Origin: Lentibacter algarum
Lineage (GTDB): Bacteria > Pseudomonadota > Alphaproteobacteria > Rhodobacterales > Rhodobacteraceae
DNA: 64,000 nucleotides
NCBI RefSeq assembly: GCF_018860975.1
Contig: NZ_JAHKQI010000009.1
Coordinates: forward strand, 186,001 to 250,000
Reading direction: 5' to 3'
Below are positions 48,098 to 57,942 of the stretch, one piece after another; the first letter of the stretch is position 1, and each line of letters starts with the position of its first letter. The position numbers were made by a program, and so were the translations under genes. The notes beneath the pieces were generated by a model. It searched no databases, was not told where the DNA came from, and saw only the letters and a program-made list of their open reading frames with translations.

Positions 48098-48292
48098 ATG
48101 ACAGAACATGAAGAAAAATTGGCGCATCTTGAGCGCGTTACCGATGAGATGTCAGCCGTGATTGCGCGGCAGGACAAGGAGATCGCTCTTCTCACGCGAC
48201 GGGTGCAAATGCTGATGGAAGCTGAGGCACACCGGCAGTCGCAGGGCGGCGAGCACATATTTAACGGTAACGAACGTCCGCCGCATTACTAG
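48098..48292 (+). CDS. slyX: SlyX-family small coiled-coil protein
   Basis: The start at ATG 48098 gives 64 residues: MTEHEEKLAHLERVTDEMSAVIARQ, kept here as EEKLAHLERVTDEMSAVIAR, then LLTRRVQMLMEAEAHR. This is the SlyX heptad pattern and size. Its function in the cell is not known. It is divergent from hisS. A 12-residue upstream extension in the frame is rejected as outside the family. Confidence 0.85.
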   Translation: MTEHEEKLAHLERVTDEMSAVIARQDKEIALLTRRVQMLMEAEAHRQSQGGEHIFNGNERPPHY

Positions 48293-48303
48293 TGGCCTTG
48301 GCC

Positions 48304-49350
48304 CTAGTTCATCGCCACAACAGAACCATCGTGCAACAGGATATTGCGCCACGACTGCGCGCCTACGAAGGTGTTGTAAACCGTCACAAAGCTGGTGCTT
48401 TTCTCAAGAGACTTAAGTTTGGCACCGCAGGGTTTTCCCTTGCCAGTCTTGCATACCTGACGTTTCACCTTCTCATAGGCCTTGTCGGTTTCGCTCCACG
48501 GCTGTCCTTTTGACGCGTCGCCATAGCGCAAGGATTCGTGTTGCTCGACGTCACCGAACAATGCCAATGCCGCGTTGACTTGCCTTGGGCATCCGTCGTC
48601 AAACCCAGTGATGTAATACGCTCGCGAGGTGATGCTGCCGGGGGCGCTGTCATAGAGGCGGAACTTGCCTTTGCCGTCTGACGAGCGCTCGACTTCGGCG
48701 CCCATGTCGCTCTTTTTCAGCCCACAAACGCGGGCGATAGTGCCAAATCCAAGCGAGGTTCCCGGCTCAATGATTTGTGCGTCAGGCCCTGTTAGCACAG
48801 CGGCTTTACGACCGCTGAACATCCCCTTGAAGCCGCCACGTTGCTGCTTGGTGGCCGCAACGGCAGGGTTTTCAGCAGGCTCGACGGCGAGCGAGGCTTG
48901 CACGATTTCGGGCTGGTTTTCAGTCTGGCCTTCAGTTTGGCCTTCAGTCGCTGGCGCGACAACTGGTGCGGTTTCACTCGCAGTGTCCGGCTTCGCTTTC
49001 AGAAAGCCGAAAAGCTTTGGTTTTTCATCCGCTTGCTCCACTTTAAGAGCGCTTTCTGGTGCGGTTTCGAGTTCAGGAACCACTCCCTCTGCAACCGCCT
49101 CTTCAACCGCCTCGTTGACGGCATCCTGTTCAACACCGGATTCGAGCGCCGCTTCGGGTTCCGCCTTCTTGCCCATCAAACGCTGAAACAACGGGCGGGT
49201 GTCGTTGGGATCAACCGGAGCCGCGAGCGCATCGGCTTGCGCAGGTTCCTCTTGCAACTCGACTTCCGAAATTTTTGCCACGTCGGCCAACGGATCGGCA
49301 CAAGCACCGAGCATGGCAACCAAACCAAAACTGATAAGAATCTTACGCAT
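48304..49350 (-). CDS. Lipoprotein with acidic linker and conserved C-terminal domain
   Basis: The 348-residue protein begins MRKILISFGLVAMLGACADP, a clear lipobox (LGAC) with the modified Cys at residue 17. Residues 20-170 are an Ala/Glu/Pro-rich linker, low in complexity. The C-terminal part (about 180-348) is a conserved unknown domain with GTIARVCGLKKSDMGAEVER, SRAYYITGFDDGCPRQVNAA and HESLRYGDASKGQPWSETDK, and four Cys that may pair in the periplasm. I know it only as a conserved Rhodobacterales protein. The start is ATG 49350. Confidence 0.8.
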   Translation of the reverse strand: MRKILISFGLVAMLGACADPLADVAKISEVELQEEPAQADALAAPVDPNDTRPLFQRLMGKKAEPEAALESGVEQDAVNEAVEEAVAEGVVPELETAPESALKVEQADEKPKLFGFLKAKPDTASETAPVVAPATEGQTEGQTENQPEIVQASLAVEPAENPAVAATKQQRGGFKGMFSGRKAAVLTGPDAQIIEPGTSLGFGTIARVCGLKKSDMGAEVERSSDGKGKFRLYDSAPGSITSRAYYITGFDDGCPRQVNAALALFGDVEQHESLRYGDASKGQPWSETDKAYEKVKRQVCKTGKGKPCGAKLKSLEKSTSFVTVYNTFVGAQSWRNILLHDGSVVAMN

Positions 49351-49436
49351 ACATGCCCCGTCCGATAACATTAGATGTGTTTACAGTTGCTGTGCGCGAT
49401 GGTCTAGCATTTCTGCAAACACCCGCGGGATTCTGC

Positions 49437-52400
49437 TCAAATGTCATGGACTTCCAGCACGCCAGCCAAACTTTTGATCGCGCCTTTGATTTGCGGGTTG
49501 ATTGAATAATCACCGCCAGCGTCGATTTCAACTTCCCCAGGCAGGCCCGCATCCATCAGGCAAAAGTGCAACGGCCCTGTGCCGGAACCACGCGCAGCCT
49601 TGGCAGCATTGGCGATCACTTCAGCAACGGCGGCAATCGCCGTTTCGTCTTCAACAAACACCTTGAGGCCGCTGTCGCCTGCGTCAGCAACAACACCGTC
49701 GATCGGCACGATAGATTTCGCCAACAGCTTGAGCTGGTCGCTTTCAAGTGTGGCCTCGCAAGTGATCACAACCTTGGCCCCAGTTTCGAGGTTATCTCGA
49801 GCTTTTTCAAGCACATCGCTGAAAATTGTGATCTCGTATGCACCGGATGTGTCGGAGAGTTGTGCGAAGGCAAACCGGTTGCCACGCGCTGATTTGCGCT
49901 CTTGGCGGCCAGCGACCACACCCGCCATTTTGGCGATAAATGCCCCGCCTTCGGCCTTGGCTTGCACTTCTTCAAGCGTCAAAACCTGCTTGCGTTTGAG
50001 CGGCGCCATATAGTCATCAAGCGGATGCCCCGAAAGGTAGAACCCCACGGCTTTGAACTCTTCACCGAGGCGTTCGGCTGGCAGCCAGTCTTGCACCGGA
50101 GAGAGGCGCGGCTCGGGGAGGTCGTCGCCAGCCTCACCAAACAGGCTGACCTGGTTCGAGTTTTTCTGATCATGGATCGCGGAGGAGTAGCCCATCAGCC
50201 CTTCAAGGCTGTCAAACACGCGGTGGCGGTTGCGATCAAGCACATCAAAGGCACCGGAACGGGCCAGCATTTCAAGCGGGCGTTTGCCCACACGTTTGAG
50301 ATCAACGCGGCGAGCGAAGTCAAACAGGGTGACAAACTCGCCTTCCTTGCGGGCTTCTGTGATGAGTTTCATCGCTTCAACGCCGACGTTTTTCAAAGCG
50401 CCAAGTGCGTAGTGCAGCACTTGCTTGCGCACAGTGAATGTTGCGTCAGAGCGGTTCACGCAGGGCGGCTCCCACGCGAGATCAAGGCCTTTGCGCACTT
50501 CCTCGAAGTATGTGGCGAGCTTGTCGGTGAGGTGGATGTCGCAGTTCATCACACCGGCCATAAACTCGACCGGATGATTGGCCTTGAGCCATGCAGTTTG
50601 GTAGCTGACGACAGCATAAGCAGCGGCATGCGATTTGTTGAAACCGTAGTTGGCAAACTTCTCGAGAAGGTCAAAAACCTCAGAGGCTTTCTTCTTGTCG
50701 ACGCCGTTTTCCATCGCGCCTTTTTCAAATTTCGGGCGTTCCTTGGCCATCTCTTCGGCGATCTTTTTACCCATCGCACGGCGCAGCAAGTCGGCCCCGC
50801 CAAGGCTATAGCCTGCCATCACCTGAGCGATCTGCATAACCTGTTCTTGATAGACGATAATGCCTTGAGTTTCCTCAAGAATATGGTCAATCGAGGGGTG
50901 AACAGACTCGCGTTCCTTAAGGCCGTTTTTCACTTCGCAATAGGTCGGAATATTCTCCATCGGGCCGGGGCGGTAGAGGGCCACGAGCGCGACGATGTCT
51001 TCAATGCAGGTCGGCTTCATGCGCTTGAGAGCGTCCATCATCCCCGAGCTTTCAACCTGAAACACAGCGACAGTTTTGGCAGCGGCGTAGAGCTTGTAGG
51101 AGCGCTCGTCATCCAGCGGGATGGCATTGATTTCGTTAACCGCCCCTTCGGCGGGGGTATAGAGCTCGGTTCCATCCGCTGCCGTATGGATATCGCGGCC
51201 CTCGGCGCGAATTTGGTCAACAGCGTTCTGGATCACGGTGAGGGTTTTGAGGCCCAAGAAGTCAAACTTCACCAGCCCCGCCTGCTCGACCCATTTCATG
51301 TTGAACTGGGTTGCGGGCATGTCAGAGCGCGGGTCTTGGTAGAGCGGCACGAGGGCGTCAAGCGGCCTATCGCCGATCACCACACCCGCGGCGTGGGTAG
51401 AGGCGTTGCGCAGCAGCCCCTCGACTTGCATGCCGTAAGTGAGCAAACGGTCGACGACTTCCTCGTTCTTGGCCTCTTCACGCAGACGGTCTTCTGTGGC
51501 GAGGGCTTTTTCGATGCTGACGGGTTTCACGCCCTCAACGGGGATCATCTTGGAAAGGCGGTCAACTTGGCCATAGGGCATCTGCAAAACGCGGCCGATG
51601 TCGCGCACGGCGGCTTTAGAAAGCAGAGCGCCGAAAGTGATGATCTGGCCAACTTTGTCGCGGCCATATTTCTCTTGCACATAGCGGATCACCTCTTCGC
51701 GGCGATCCATGCAAAAGTCGATGTCAAAGTCGGGCATAGACACGCGTTCAGGGTTCAAAAACCGCTCGAACAGCAGCGAGTATCGAAGTGGGTCAAGGTC
51801 GGTGATCGTCAGTGCATAGGCCACAAGGCTGCCCGCACCCGAGCCACGACCAGGCCCAACCGGAATGTTCTGCTCTTTGCTCCAATGGATAAAGTCGGCA
51901 ACGATGAGAAAGTAGCCGGGAAAGCCCATATCTTCGATGATCTTGAGCTCGAAATCCAGCCGCGCCTGATATTCCTCGATGCTCACCGCGTGCGGGATGA
52001 CAGCCAGCCTATGCTGCAAGCCTTCGTTCGCTTGCCGGCGCAATTCGGCGATCTCGTCATCGGCAAACTTCGGCAGGATCGGATCACGTTTGTAGGCCTT
52101 GAAGGCACAGCGCTTGGCGATTTCGACAGTGTTCTCAAGTGCTTCGGGGAGGTCAGCAAAGAGCACGGCCATTTCGCGCGGCGATTTGAGGTAATGCTGC
52201 GGCGTCAGGCGGCGGCGAGGCTCTTGTTGGTCAACATAGGCGCCATCGGAGATGCAGATGAGGGCGTCGTGGGCCTCATACATCTTGGCTTTGGGGAAGT
52301 AGACATCATTGGTGGCGACCAACGGAATTTGCATGGCATAGGCCATTTCGACAAAGCCGCGCTCGGTGAGGCGCTCGGCCTCCGGCGCGGTTCCACTGTC

Positions 52401-52940
52401 ATCAGAGTGGCGCTGAAGCTCGACATAGAGACGATCACCAAACATTTCTTTCAGGCGCTGCATCAGGGCTTCGGCGGCGGGGCGTTGGGCGGTTTGCAAC
52501 AGCTGCCCAACAGGGCCTTCGGGGCCGCCCGTAAGGCAGATGATATCAGCTGAATGAGCAGCCAACTGCTCAAGTGAAACCTGAGGCAACTGCCCGTCAC
52601 TGTCGATGTAGAGACAGGAGTTGAGCTTCATCAGGTGCTCATAGCCCGCCTCGGATTGCGCGAGCAAAACAACTGGCGCGGGGGCGCGCGGGCGCTCTCC
52701 CGGCTCGGCCTTGTGATAGGTGAGATCAACCTGACAGCCGATGATCGGCTGGATTCCGGCGCTTTTCGCCCCTTCGGAGAACTCAAGCGCGCAGAACATG
52801 TTGTTGGTATCTGTCACGGCAATGGCGGGCATGCCCATGTCAACGCATTGTTGAGGCAGCTTTTTGAGCCGCATCGCGCCTTCCAATAGGGAATACTCGG
52901 TGTGCACGCGCAGGTGAATGAACTTGGGGTCTTGATTCAT
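49437..52940 (-). CDS. dnaE: DNA polymerase III alpha subunit
   Basis: The 1167-residue replicative polymerase shows the N-terminal PHP domain (FIHLRVHTEYSLLEGAMRL), the polymerase core with VGPGRGSGAGSLVAYALTI and PDFDIDFCMDRREEVIRYV (catalytic Asp residues), the tandem helix-hairpin-helix region, and an OB-fold region (KMAGVVAGRQERKSARGNRF) toward the C-terminus. Length and order match the DnaE1 group. It is transcribed alone; the upstream gap of 250 bp has no clear regulatory signal. Confidence 0.98.
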   Translation of the reverse strand: MNQDPKFIHLRVHTEYSLLEGAMRLKKLPQQCVDMGMPAIAVTDTNNMFCALEFSEGAKSAGIQPIIGCQVDLTYHKAEPGERPRAPAPVVLLAQSEAGYEHLMKLNSCLYIDSDGQLPQVSLEQLAAHSADIICLTGGPEGPVGQLLQTAQRPAAEALMQRLKEMFGDRLYVELQRHSDDSGTAPEAERLTERGFVEMAYAMQIPLVATNDVYFPKAKMYEAHDALICISDGAYVDQQEPRRRLTPQHYLKSPREMAVLFADLPEALENTVEIAKRCAFKAYKRDPILPKFADDEIAELRRQANEGLQHRLAVIPHAVSIEEYQARLDFELKIIEDMGFPGYFLIVADFIHWSKEQNIPVGPGRGSGAGSLVAYALTITDLDPLRYSLLFERFLNPERVSMPDFDIDFCMDRREEVIRYVQEKYGRDKVGQIITFGALLSKAAVRDIGRVLQMPYGQVDRLSKMIPVEGVKPVSIEKALATEDRLREEAKNEEVVDRLLTYGMQVEGLLRNASTHAAGVVIGDRPLDALVPLYQDPRSDMPATQFNMKWVEQAGLVKFDFLGLKTLTVIQNAVDQIRAEGRDIHTAADGTELYTPAEGAVNEINAIPLDDERSYKLYAAAKTVAVFQVESSGMMDALKRMKPTCIEDIVALVALYRPGPMENIPTYCEVKNGLKERESVHPSIDHILEETQGIIVYQEQVMQIAQVMAGYSLGGADLLRRAMGKKIAEEMAKERPKFEKGAMENGVDKKKASEVFDLLEKFANYGFNKSHAAAYAVVSYQTAWLKANHPVEFMAGVMNCDIHLTDKLATYFEEVRKGLDLAWEPPCVNRSDATFTVRKQVLHYALGALKNVGVEAMKLITEARKEGEFVTLFDFARRVDLKRVGKRPLEMLARSGAFDVLDRNRHRVFDSLEGLMGYSSAIHDQKNSNQVSLFGEAGDDLPEPRLSPVQDWLPAERLGEEFKAVGFYLSGHPLDDYMAPLKRKQVLTLEEVQAKAEGGAFIAKMAGVVAGRQERKSARGNRFAFAQLSDTSGAYEITIFSDVLEKARDNLETGAKVVITCEATLESDQLKLLAKSIVPIDGVVADAGDSGLKVFVEDETAIAAVAEVIANAAKAARGSGTGPLHFCLMDAGLPGEVEIDAGGDYSINPQIKGAIKSLAGVLEVHDI

Positions 52941-53190
52941 GTCGCCACCCTAGCGCCGCGCTGTGCGAGCAGCAATGCCGTCAAAAGCAGCAAAGCGCAA
53001 ATATCTTATGCTCAGCCCGACGCCGTTTCACAATAAATACGGGATATACATTGCCCATTCTCTACGAATCGTTGAAAGTGTTTACGCTAAGATTTGCCAT
53101 TCATTTCTTGCGTCATGACGCCTTTCAACGCTTGAATGCTTGGCAAGTTATAAGGCCCGCGAGAGGCCACAAACCAAAGGGAAACACTGA

Positions 53191-54714
53191 GTGACAGAAA
53201 CTTTGTTGACCATCGACAAACTCACAAAGGCCTACCCTGGTGTGGTTGCAAACGACTCCGTATCATTTGAGATCAAACAAGGCGAAGTGCATGCTTTACT
53301 TGGGGAAAACGGGGCGGGCAAGTCAACTTTGGTGAAGATGATCTACGGCCTTGTGAAACCTGACAGCGGCGTGATGACAATGAATGGCGCTCCGTTCACT
53401 CCGGCGGAACCGCGGGCTGCGCGAGCTTCGGGCGTAGCGATGGTGTTTCAGCATTTCTCACTGTTTGACGCGCTGGATGTTGCCGAGAACATTGCGCTCG
53501 GAATGGAAAACCCGCCACCAATGCGCGACTTGGCTGAGCGTATTCGCTCGGTTTCGGAGGAATACGGGTTGCCGCTAGACCCTTACCGCACGGTTGGCGA
53601 TTTGTCGGCAGGTGAGCGTCAGCGCGTTGAGATCATCCGTTGTTTGCTGCAAGACCCCAAGCTTTTGATCATGGATGAGCCGACCTCGGTTTTGACTCCG
53701 CAGGAAGTTGATATTCTGTTTGAGACACTGCGCAAGCTGACGGCTGAGGGCGTGGCTATTCTTTACATTTCTCACAAGCTTGAAGAGATCCGCACACTTT
53801 GCGATGCGGCGACAGTTTTACGGCTTGGCAAAAACGTCGGCACTTGCATTCCCGCCGAGACAAGTGCGCGGGACATGGCCGAGTTGATGGTGGGCACCGA
53901 ACTGCAAACACCCAAGAGCGCGGGAGCCGACCTTGGGGAAGTGGTGCTTGATATATCCGGGCTTTCGATGCCTTCGCCCAGCGAATTCGGGACTGCATTG
54001 AAGAACCTTCATATGCGGCTGCGCGCCGGTGAAGTGCTTGGAATTGGCGGCGTAGCGGGCAACGGCCAAGACGAGATGCTGCTCGCCCTGTCTGGCGAGG
54101 TGCGTGTTGACACGAACGCCCTGAAGATGAACGGCAAAGCTATCGGCAACCTTGCGCCGAACGCCCGGCGTGCTTTGGGATTGCTCACCGCGCCGGAAGA
54201 GCGCCTCGGACATGCCGCAGCACCTGACATGAGCCTAACGGAAAATGCTCTTTTGTCGGGCAATGTGCGGCGGGGGCTTTCAGAGAGAGGCTTTCTGAAG
54301 TGGGGCAAGACGCGCGCGTTTGCTGAAGAGATCATCGAGAAGTTTGACGTGCGCACACCGGGGCCGGACAATGCTGCACGCTCGCTTTCGGGCGGCAACC
54401 TGCAAAAGTTTGTGATTGGCCGAGAGGTGCTACAAGCGCCAGAAGTGTTGGTTGTTAACCAGCCGACATGGGGCGTAGACGCGCTGGCAGCAGCCTCGAT
54501 CAGGCAAGCCATACTAGACCTCGCAGCAGGTGGAACAGCCGTGATCGTGATCAGTCAGGACCTTGACGAGCTAATGGAAGTTGCTGACAACTTCGCTGCT
54601 CTCAACGAAGGACGGCTTACAGAAAAGCGGCCCACGAAGGGGCTGAGCATTGACGAGATCGGCCTGATGATGGGCGGAGCACATGGAATGGAGGCGGCAC
54701 ATGCTGACGCTTGA
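53191..54714 (+). CDS. BMP-type ABC importer, two-domain ATPase (nucleoside/sugar-like)
   Basis: The 507-residue protein holds two ABC domains. The first has Walker A LLGENGAGKSTLVKMIYG, the signature LSAGERQRVEIIRCLLQDPK and Walker B LLIMDEPTSVL. The second has a weak Walker A (GIGGVAGNGQDEMLLAL) but a clear signature RSLSGGNLQKFVIGREVL, as in RbsA/MglA-like and NupA-type ATPases. It powers import with the two permeases. It starts at GTG 53191 and overlaps the next gene by 14 bp, so the four genes form an operon. Confidence 0.95.
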   Translation: MTETLLTIDKLTKAYPGVVANDSVSFEIKQGEVHALLGENGAGKSTLVKMIYGLVKPDSGVMTMNGAPFTPAEPRAARASGVAMVFQHFSLFDALDVAENIALGMENPPPMRDLAERIRSVSEEYGLPLDPYRTVGDLSAGERQRVEIIRCLLQDPKLLIMDEPTSVLTPQEVDILFETLRKLTAEGVAILYISHKLEEIRTLCDAATVLRLGKNVGTCIPAETSARDMAELMVGTELQTPKSAGADLGEVVLDISGLSMPSPSEFGTALKNLHMRLRAGEVLGIGGVAGNGQDEMLLALSGEVRVDTNALKMNGKAIGNLAPNARRALGLLTAPEERLGHAAAPDMSLTENALLSGNVRRGLSERGFLKWGKTRAFAEEIIEKFDVRTPGPDNAARSLSGGNLQKFVIGREVLQAPEVLVVNQPTWGVDALAAASIRQAILDLAAGGTAVIVISQDLDELMEVADNFAALNEGRLTEKRPTKGLSIDEIGLMMGGAHGMEAAHADA

Positions 54715-55783
54715 AAAACGCCCGCAGCCGTCAAAGGCTTTTGCTTACCTCACGCCACTGATCGCTATTCTTGCGACCATGTTTTTTGGCGGCCTGCTGT
54801 TTATGGCTCTCGGCAAGAACCCGTTTGAATCTATCCGAACGATCTTTTGGGACCCTCTGTTCGGCGAGTTCGCGTTTTATTACCGGCCCCAGCTTTTCGT
54901 TAAAGGCGGGCCGCTGATCCTGATCGCGATCGGGCTTAGCCTCGGGTTTAAGGCCGGCATCTGGAACATTGGTGCTGAAGGGCAGTATATTGTCGGGGCG
55001 ATATGCGGCGCGGGTGCCGGGCTGGCGTTTTACCCGATGGAAGCTTGGTATATCTTCCCGATCATGATCATTGCTGGCGCATTGGGTGGCTGGGCTTGGG
55101 CGATGATCCCTGCCCTGCTCAAAGTGAAGTTCCAGACAAACGAAATTCTGGTTTCGCTTATGCTGGTCTATGTCGCCGATCAGTTGTTGGCATCAATGTC
55201 ACTTGGGCTGCTCAAGAACCCTGAAGGCCAGGGCTTCCCAGGTTCTCGTAACCTCAAGGATTACCCCAGCGCTTTTAACGACGAGATCATCACCGGCACG
55301 GGCATGCATTGGGGCGTTGCGGCGGCCTTTATCGCGGTGATTTTTGCCTATGTGCTGCTCAACCGGCACATGCTCGGCTTTTCTATCCGGCTCACAGGCG
55401 AGGCCCCGCGCGCGGCCAAGTTCAGCTCGGTAAACCCCAACCGCATCATCCTGTTTTGCCTTGGCATGTCAGGTGCTTTGGCGGGCTTGGCGGGGATGTT
55501 TGAAGTGTCCGGCCCATCGGGGCAAGTGAGCATTGATTTCGCTTCCGGATACGGCTTCACCGCGATCATCGTGGCCTTCCTCGGGCGGTTGCATCCGGTC
55601 GGCATCTTCTTTGCAGGTCTGCTTCTGGCGCTGACATATATCGGCGGCGAGATGGCGCAGGGCAACCTCGGCTTGCCCAGTGCGGCGATCCAGTTGTTTC
55701 AAGGCATGCTGTTATTCTTCCTGCTCGCGGTTGATCTGCTCACCAACTATCGCATCAAACTTAGCCGCAAGGAGGCCGTGTGA
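54701..55783 (+). CDS. BMP-type ABC importer, first permease
   Basis: The 360-residue permease (from ATG 54701, MLTLEKRPQ) has about nine to ten helices, with GFKAGIWNIGAEGQYIVGAI (the conserved coupling-helix region of branched/BMP-type permeases) and LKVKFQTNEILVSLMLVYVA. It pairs with the second permease to form the channel. It overlaps both the ATPase and the next permease gene by a few bases, which supports coordinated translation. Confidence 0.93.
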   Translation: MLTLEKRPQPSKAFAYLTPLIAILATMFFGGLLFMALGKNPFESIRTIFWDPLFGEFAFYYRPQLFVKGGPLILIAIGLSLGFKAGIWNIGAEGQYIVGAICGAGAGLAFYPMEAWYIFPIMIIAGALGGWAWAMIPALLKVKFQTNEILVSLMLVYVADQLLASMSLGLLKNPEGQGFPGSRNLKDYPSAFNDEIITGTGMHWGVAAAFIAVIFAYVLLNRHMLGFSIRLTGEAPRAAKFSSVNPNRIILFCLGMSGALAGLAGMFEVSGPSGQVSIDFASGYGFTAIIVAFLGRLHPVGIFFAGLLLALTYIGGEMAQGNLGLPSAAIQLFQGMLLFFLLAVDLLTNYRIKLSRKEAV

Positions 55784-56703
55784 TGGACCTTTCAGCAATC
55801 AACCCTGCCCTCCTTCTCGCTTCGCTTCTTGTGGCCGCAACCCCCATCCTCATTGCCGGTATCGGCGAGCTGGTTGTCGAGCGCGCGGGGGTTTTGAACC
55901 TTGGTGTCGAGGGCATGATGATCACCGGCGCGATTTGCGGCTTCATGGCGACGATTCTAACCGGATCACCAGCGCTCGGCTTTTTGTTTGCGGCCCTTGG
56001 TGGCGCGGTTTTGTCGCTGCTGTTTGCATTGCTCACTCAGGTTGCACTCGCAAACCAAGTGGCAAGCGGCTTGGCGCTAACGCTGTTTGGCCTCGGGCTT
56101 TCTGCGCTGCTCGGGCAGGGTTATGTCGGCCTCAAGCCGCCCGCAACACCCAAGCTTGATATCCCGCTGCTCTCTGACATCCCTTTCTTTGGCACCGTGC
56201 TGTTTAACCATGATATCATTGTATATCTCGGTATCGCTCTCGTTGCTGGCGTTTGGGCGGCACTCAAATACACCCGTGTTGGGCTTATCTTGCGCGCGGT
56301 CGGAGAGAACCATGATGCCGCCCATGCGCTTGGCTATAAGGTTGTGCGTATTCGTGTGATGGCGATCATGTTTGGCGGTGCTTGCGCTGGGCTTGGCGGC
56401 GCTTACATCAGCCTCATCCGCGTGCCGCAATGGACCGAAGGCATGACAGCAGGTGCTGGCTGGATCGCTCTTGCGTTGGTGGTGTTTGCCAGCTGGAAGC
56501 CCTGGCGTGTTTTGTTGGGTGCTTGGCTTTTCGGCGGTGTCACCGTTTTGCAGCTTAATTTGCAGGCAGCGGGTGTTTCTGTGCCTGTCGAAATCTTGTC
56601 GATGTCGCCATATATCATCACCATCATCGTGCTGGTAATTATGTCGGCGGATAAATCGCGCGCTCCGGCCTCGCTCGGGCGCATCTTTCACGCCTCTAGC
56701 TAA
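55783..56703 (+). CDS. BMP-type ABC importer, second permease
   Basis: The 306-residue permease starts at ATG 55783, overlapping the previous stop (TGATG). Its conserved piece is GELVVERAGVLNLGVEGMMI, and others are LALTLFGLGLSALLGQGYVG and AVGENHDAAHALGYKVVRIR (the EAA-like coupling region). Together with the first permease it belongs to the NupBC/YufPQ-type family that moves nucleosides or related small molecules. Confidence 0.93.
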   Translation: MDLSAINPALLLASLLVAATPILIAGIGELVVERAGVLNLGVEGMMITGAICGFMATILTGSPALGFLFAALGGAVLSLLFALLTQVALANQVASGLALTLFGLGLSALLGQGYVGLKPPATPKLDIPLLSDIPFFGTVLFNHDIIVYLGIALVAGVWAALKYTRVGLILRAVGENHDAAHALGYKVVRIRVMAIMFGGACAGLGGAYISLIRVPQWTEGMTAGAGWIALALVVFASWKPWRVLLGAWLFGGVTVLQLNLQAAGVSVPVEILSMSPYIITIIVLVIMSADKSRAPASLGRIFHASS

Positions 56704-56749
56704 TACCTTATACTCACAAACAGAATCTGCATCAGGGAGACTACAGATC

Positions 56750-57832
56750 ATGAAATTCACCAAAATTCTCGCCACAGCTGCCGTGGCGCTCGGGCTGGCT
56801 ACTTCAGCCTTCGCTCAAGACAAAACCAAAGTCGGTTTTATCTTTGTTGGCCCGATCGGCGATGGCGGCTGGACACATGAACACAACGTTGGCCGCCTCG
56901 CGGTTGAAGCCGAGTTTGGCGATAAGGTTGAGACAACCTACGTTGAAAACGTGCCAGAAGGTGCCGACGCCGAGCGCGTGATGACACAGATGGCGCTGCA
57001 AGGCGCTGACCTGATCTTCACCACATCGTTTGGCTATATGGACCCGACTATCAACGTCGCCAAGAAGTTCCCTGACGTGAAGTTCGAACACGCGACAGGC
57101 TACAAGCAGGCTGACAACGTGTCAGTTTACTCGGCACGCTTTTATGAAGGCCGCGCCATTCAGGGCCACATCGCCGGCAAGATGACGAAGTCAAACATCG
57201 TTGGCTATATCGGCTCTTTCCCGATCCCCGAAGTTATTCGCGGCATCAACTCGGCCTATATCCACGCCAAGAAAGTTAACCCTGACGTAGAGTTCAAAAT
57301 CGTTTGGGCCTTCACATGGTTTGACCCTGCGAAAGAAGCGGACGCGGCCAAGGTTCTTATCGAACAAGGCGCAGACGTGATCTTGCAGCACACTGACTCA
57401 ACCGCGCCTTTGGCGGCGGCTGAAGCGGCTGGAAACGTCATCGGCTTTGGCCAGGCGTCAGACATGGCCGAGTTCAAAGACGGCCCACGGGTTAGCTCGA
57501 TCATTGACGCATGGGGCCCTTACTACATCGACCGTGTAAAGGCGGTTATGGACGGCACATGGGAAAGCAAAAGCACATGGGACGGCATCGGCGCTGGCAT
57601 GGTTGGCATTGGTGACATCACCGACAAAGTACCAGCTGACGTAAAAGCCGAAGCATTGGCGATGAAAGAGGCTTTGGCCGACGGCAGCTACCACGCGTTC
57701 ACAGGCCCTATCAACAAGCAAGACGGTTCGGCATGGTTGGCTGAGGGCGAAACTGCTGAAGACTATGGCGACAACGGCCTTGCTGGCATGAACTTCTTCG
57801 TTGAAGGCATCACCGGCGACATTCCCGAGTAA
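56750..57832 (+). CDS. BMP-family substrate-binding protein of the ABC importer
   Basis: The 360-residue periplasmic protein has a Sec signal peptide (MKFTKILATAAVALGLATSA, cleaved near AFA-Q at 22). The BMP fold follows with VGFIFVGPIGDGGWTHEHNV, PGADAER-type (EGADAERVMTQMA) and ADVILQHTDSTAPLAAAEA. BMP proteins bind purine nucleosides or related metabolites; the ligand here is not known. Highest expression of the operon is expected for it, as it has its own ribosome site and 46-bp gap. Confidence 0.93.
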   Translation: MKFTKILATAAVALGLATSAFAQDKTKVGFIFVGPIGDGGWTHEHNVGRLAVEAEFGDKVETTYVENVPEGADAERVMTQMALQGADLIFTTSFGYMDPTINVAKKFPDVKFEHATGYKQADNVSVYSARFYEGRAIQGHIAGKMTKSNIVGYIGSFPIPEVIRGINSAYIHAKKVNPDVEFKIVWAFTWFDPAKEADAAKVLIEQGADVILQHTDSTAPLAAAEAAGNVIGFGQASDMAEFKDGPRVSSIIDAWGPYYIDRVKAVMDGTWESKSTWDGIGAGMVGIGDITDKVPADVKAEALAMKEALADGSYHAFTGPINKQDGSAWLAEGETAEDYGDNGLAGMNFFVEGITGDIPE

Positions 57833-57856
57833 ACTTACTCAGCTAAAATTCAGGAA

Positions 57857-57886
57857 GGGCCTCGCAGGTTTGCGGGGCCTTTTTTT
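57857..57886 (+). terminator. Terminator of the ABC importer operon
   Basis: GGCCTCGCA and TGCGGGGCC pair (one G-U) around GGTT, followed by seven or more T. Confidence 0.85.
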
Positions 57887-57942
57887 GTTGGTGCTCGGGT
57901 TTGCTCTGCCGTAACCTCGCCCAAACTGAGTGAGGGCAGAAC